Positions 7,895 through 9,041 of a stretch of 9,041 nt of DNA are shown piece by piece. Both the position numbers and the translations under genes were made by a program. Source of the stretch: Sulfurivirga caldicuralii. GTDB lineage: Bacteria > Pseudomonadota > Gammaproteobacteria > Thiomicrospirales > Thiomicrospiraceae. Below the pieces are notes generated by a model, which searched no databases, was not told the origin of the DNA, and was given only the letters and a program-made list of their open reading frames with translations. Each line of letters starts with the position of its first letter. Position 1 is the stretch's first letter. The stretch covers positions 1 to 9,041 of the forward strand of contig DQVN01000147.1 of the NCBI GenBank assembly GCA_015661715.1, read 5' to 3'.

Positions 7895-8180
7895 GATCGG
7901 AATTTCCAGTGGTCAGGGTGTCGGTGTAGGTGTGAAACGGAAACGACAAGAATGGTGTTGCTCGGATGGTATAGATGAGTTCGTAAGGAAAATGATTCAA
8001 ACGGCAACGACGGAAGGTATCGTCTAACGGGTGCCATGCCTCGGGGAATGACATAATCAAATGTTTGCAGGGTTGGACTTCATGCAGAAATCGTTTGCCA
8101 AGCCCAGCGAGTTGTTCTTCATAGTAGAAAGTCGCTTCTGACAGCTCACGCTCCGCATGGGGCGTCAGCTTTAGCTTCAT
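7891..8180 (-). pseudogene. ParE/RelE-family toxin gene, broken by a one-base deletion
   Basis: The family's members are the toxins of type II toxin-antitoxin systems, small proteins of about 95-100 residues acting on gyrase or ribosome-bound mRNA. The first 73 codons read as a good family member: LTPHAERELSEA, YYEEQLAGLGKRFLHEV, then RCRLNHFPYELIYTIR. The typical C-terminus (NTILVVSVSHLHRHPDHWK, then FRS and TGA) follows in the next frame. The tract 8180-7891 is 290 bases, exactly one short of 97 codons. The missing base lies near 7960-7962; restoring GGC in CGAGGCAAC would rebuild the family's IRGNTI. As it stands, translation runs out of frame to 7788, giving 130 residues whose last part is a wrong-frame reading of roxA. 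The ATG at 8180 overlaps the antitoxin stop (ATGA); a GTG five codons earlier is less likely. No slippery site suggests programmed frameshifting. A sequencing error is possible. Which target it had cannot be told. Confidence 0.82.
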
Positions 8181-8404
8181 TTCAAGTTCTGCCACAGTTT
8201 ATCCATGACCTCATCGAAGTCACGCCATTGGGCCTTGCCGCTGTCCATTTCCTGCAACCGCCTGTGGCTTTCTTCCAGCCACGCAGCCTCAACCTCTGGA
8301 TCCGGTTTATCCAAGGTTGATAGCAAGCTATCAACCAGTTGCGCTCGCTCAGTTGCGGGAAGCTGTCGGGCCAGTTTCAACACAGACTCACGGGCGGTGT
8401 TCAT
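8177..8404 (-). CDS. Addiction-module antitoxin, PF09720-type
   Basis: This is the antitoxin of a type II toxin-antitoxin pair, expected to bind and neutralise the ParE/RelE-like toxin encoded next to it. The 75-residue acidic, helical protein follows the family's pattern: an N-terminal helix with LPATERAQLVDSLLSTLD (15-32), then PEVEAAWLEESHRRLQEMDSG (about 36-56) and a C-terminal helical tail, WRDFDEVMDKLWQNLK. The frame is intact. Its ATG lies 9 bases after the purB stop, with AGGAG overlapping that stop, and its TGA overlaps the toxin ATG by ATGA. No promoter or operator fits in front of it, so unlike most such pairs it is probably transcribed from the purB promoter. Family assignment rests on pattern and partner, with no search run. 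With the toxin broken, it is now an antitoxin without a working partner here. Confidence 0.88.
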   Translation of the reverse strand: MNTARESVLKLARQLPATERAQLVDSLLSTLDKPDPEVEAAWLEESHRRLQEMDSGKAQWRDFDEVMDKLWQNLK

Positions 8405-8410
8405 GGTGCT

Positions 8411-8413
8411 CTC

Positions 8414-8415
<2 letters not shown>
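8411..8415 (-). promoter_or_regulatory. Ribosome binding site of the antitoxin, overlapping the purB stop
   Basis: On the minus strand the sequence is TAGGAGAGCACCATG. AGGAG begins inside the purB TAG codon and ends 6 bases before the antitoxin ATG. The site is strong, decides the start at 8404 and lets ribosomes ending on purB re-initiate on the antitoxin. Confidence 0.8.

Positions 8416-9041
<626 letters not shown>

Noticed and set aside
7955..7967. Programmed -1 frameshifting to make full-length toxin
   Set aside because: The bases CGAGCAACACC contain no X XXY YYZ slippery heptamer, and toxins of this family are not known to use recoding.

Overview
The window reads as ordinary chromosome of a gammaproteobacterium. 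The adenylosuccinate lyase is the E. coli PurB type, and the uL16 hydroxylase RoxA (YcfD) is mainly a gammaproteobacterial protein. Polynucleotide phosphorylase has its usual layout, and codon use looks even throughout. The genus cannot be told from the sequence. There is no CRISPR array, tRNA, rRNA or intact insertion sequence.

Left part (1-3553, + strand): the 3' part of a methyl-accepting chemotaxis protein gene with its terminator. It is followed by a putative promoter, a long two-tier RNA stem-loop of the kind that controls pnp through RNase III in enterobacteria, the complete pnp gene and its terminator. The ribosomal protein gene rpsO, which normally precedes pnp in gammaproteobacteria, is not there.

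Middle (3581-6742): a complete 972-residue M16C metallopeptidase of the presequence-protease (PreP) type, probably a cytosolic scavenger of peptides. A 243-base convergent intergenic stretch follows. It holds a weak terminator candidate, an imperfect hairpin and an unexplained open frame.

Right part (6743-9041, - strand): a tightly packed set read leftward, purB (3' part) > antitoxin > ParE/RelE-type toxin > roxA. The antitoxin starts 9 bases after purB. Antitoxin and toxin share an ATGA overlap, and the original toxin frame would share another ATGA overlap with roxA. The toxin has lost exactly one base near 7960-7962. Its reading frame now runs about 100 bases into roxA instead of stopping at the roxA start codon, while the antitoxin is intact. 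This decayed toxin-antitoxin pair inside a housekeeping operon is the most interesting feature of the window. The pnp leader RNA is second. I see no wholly new system.
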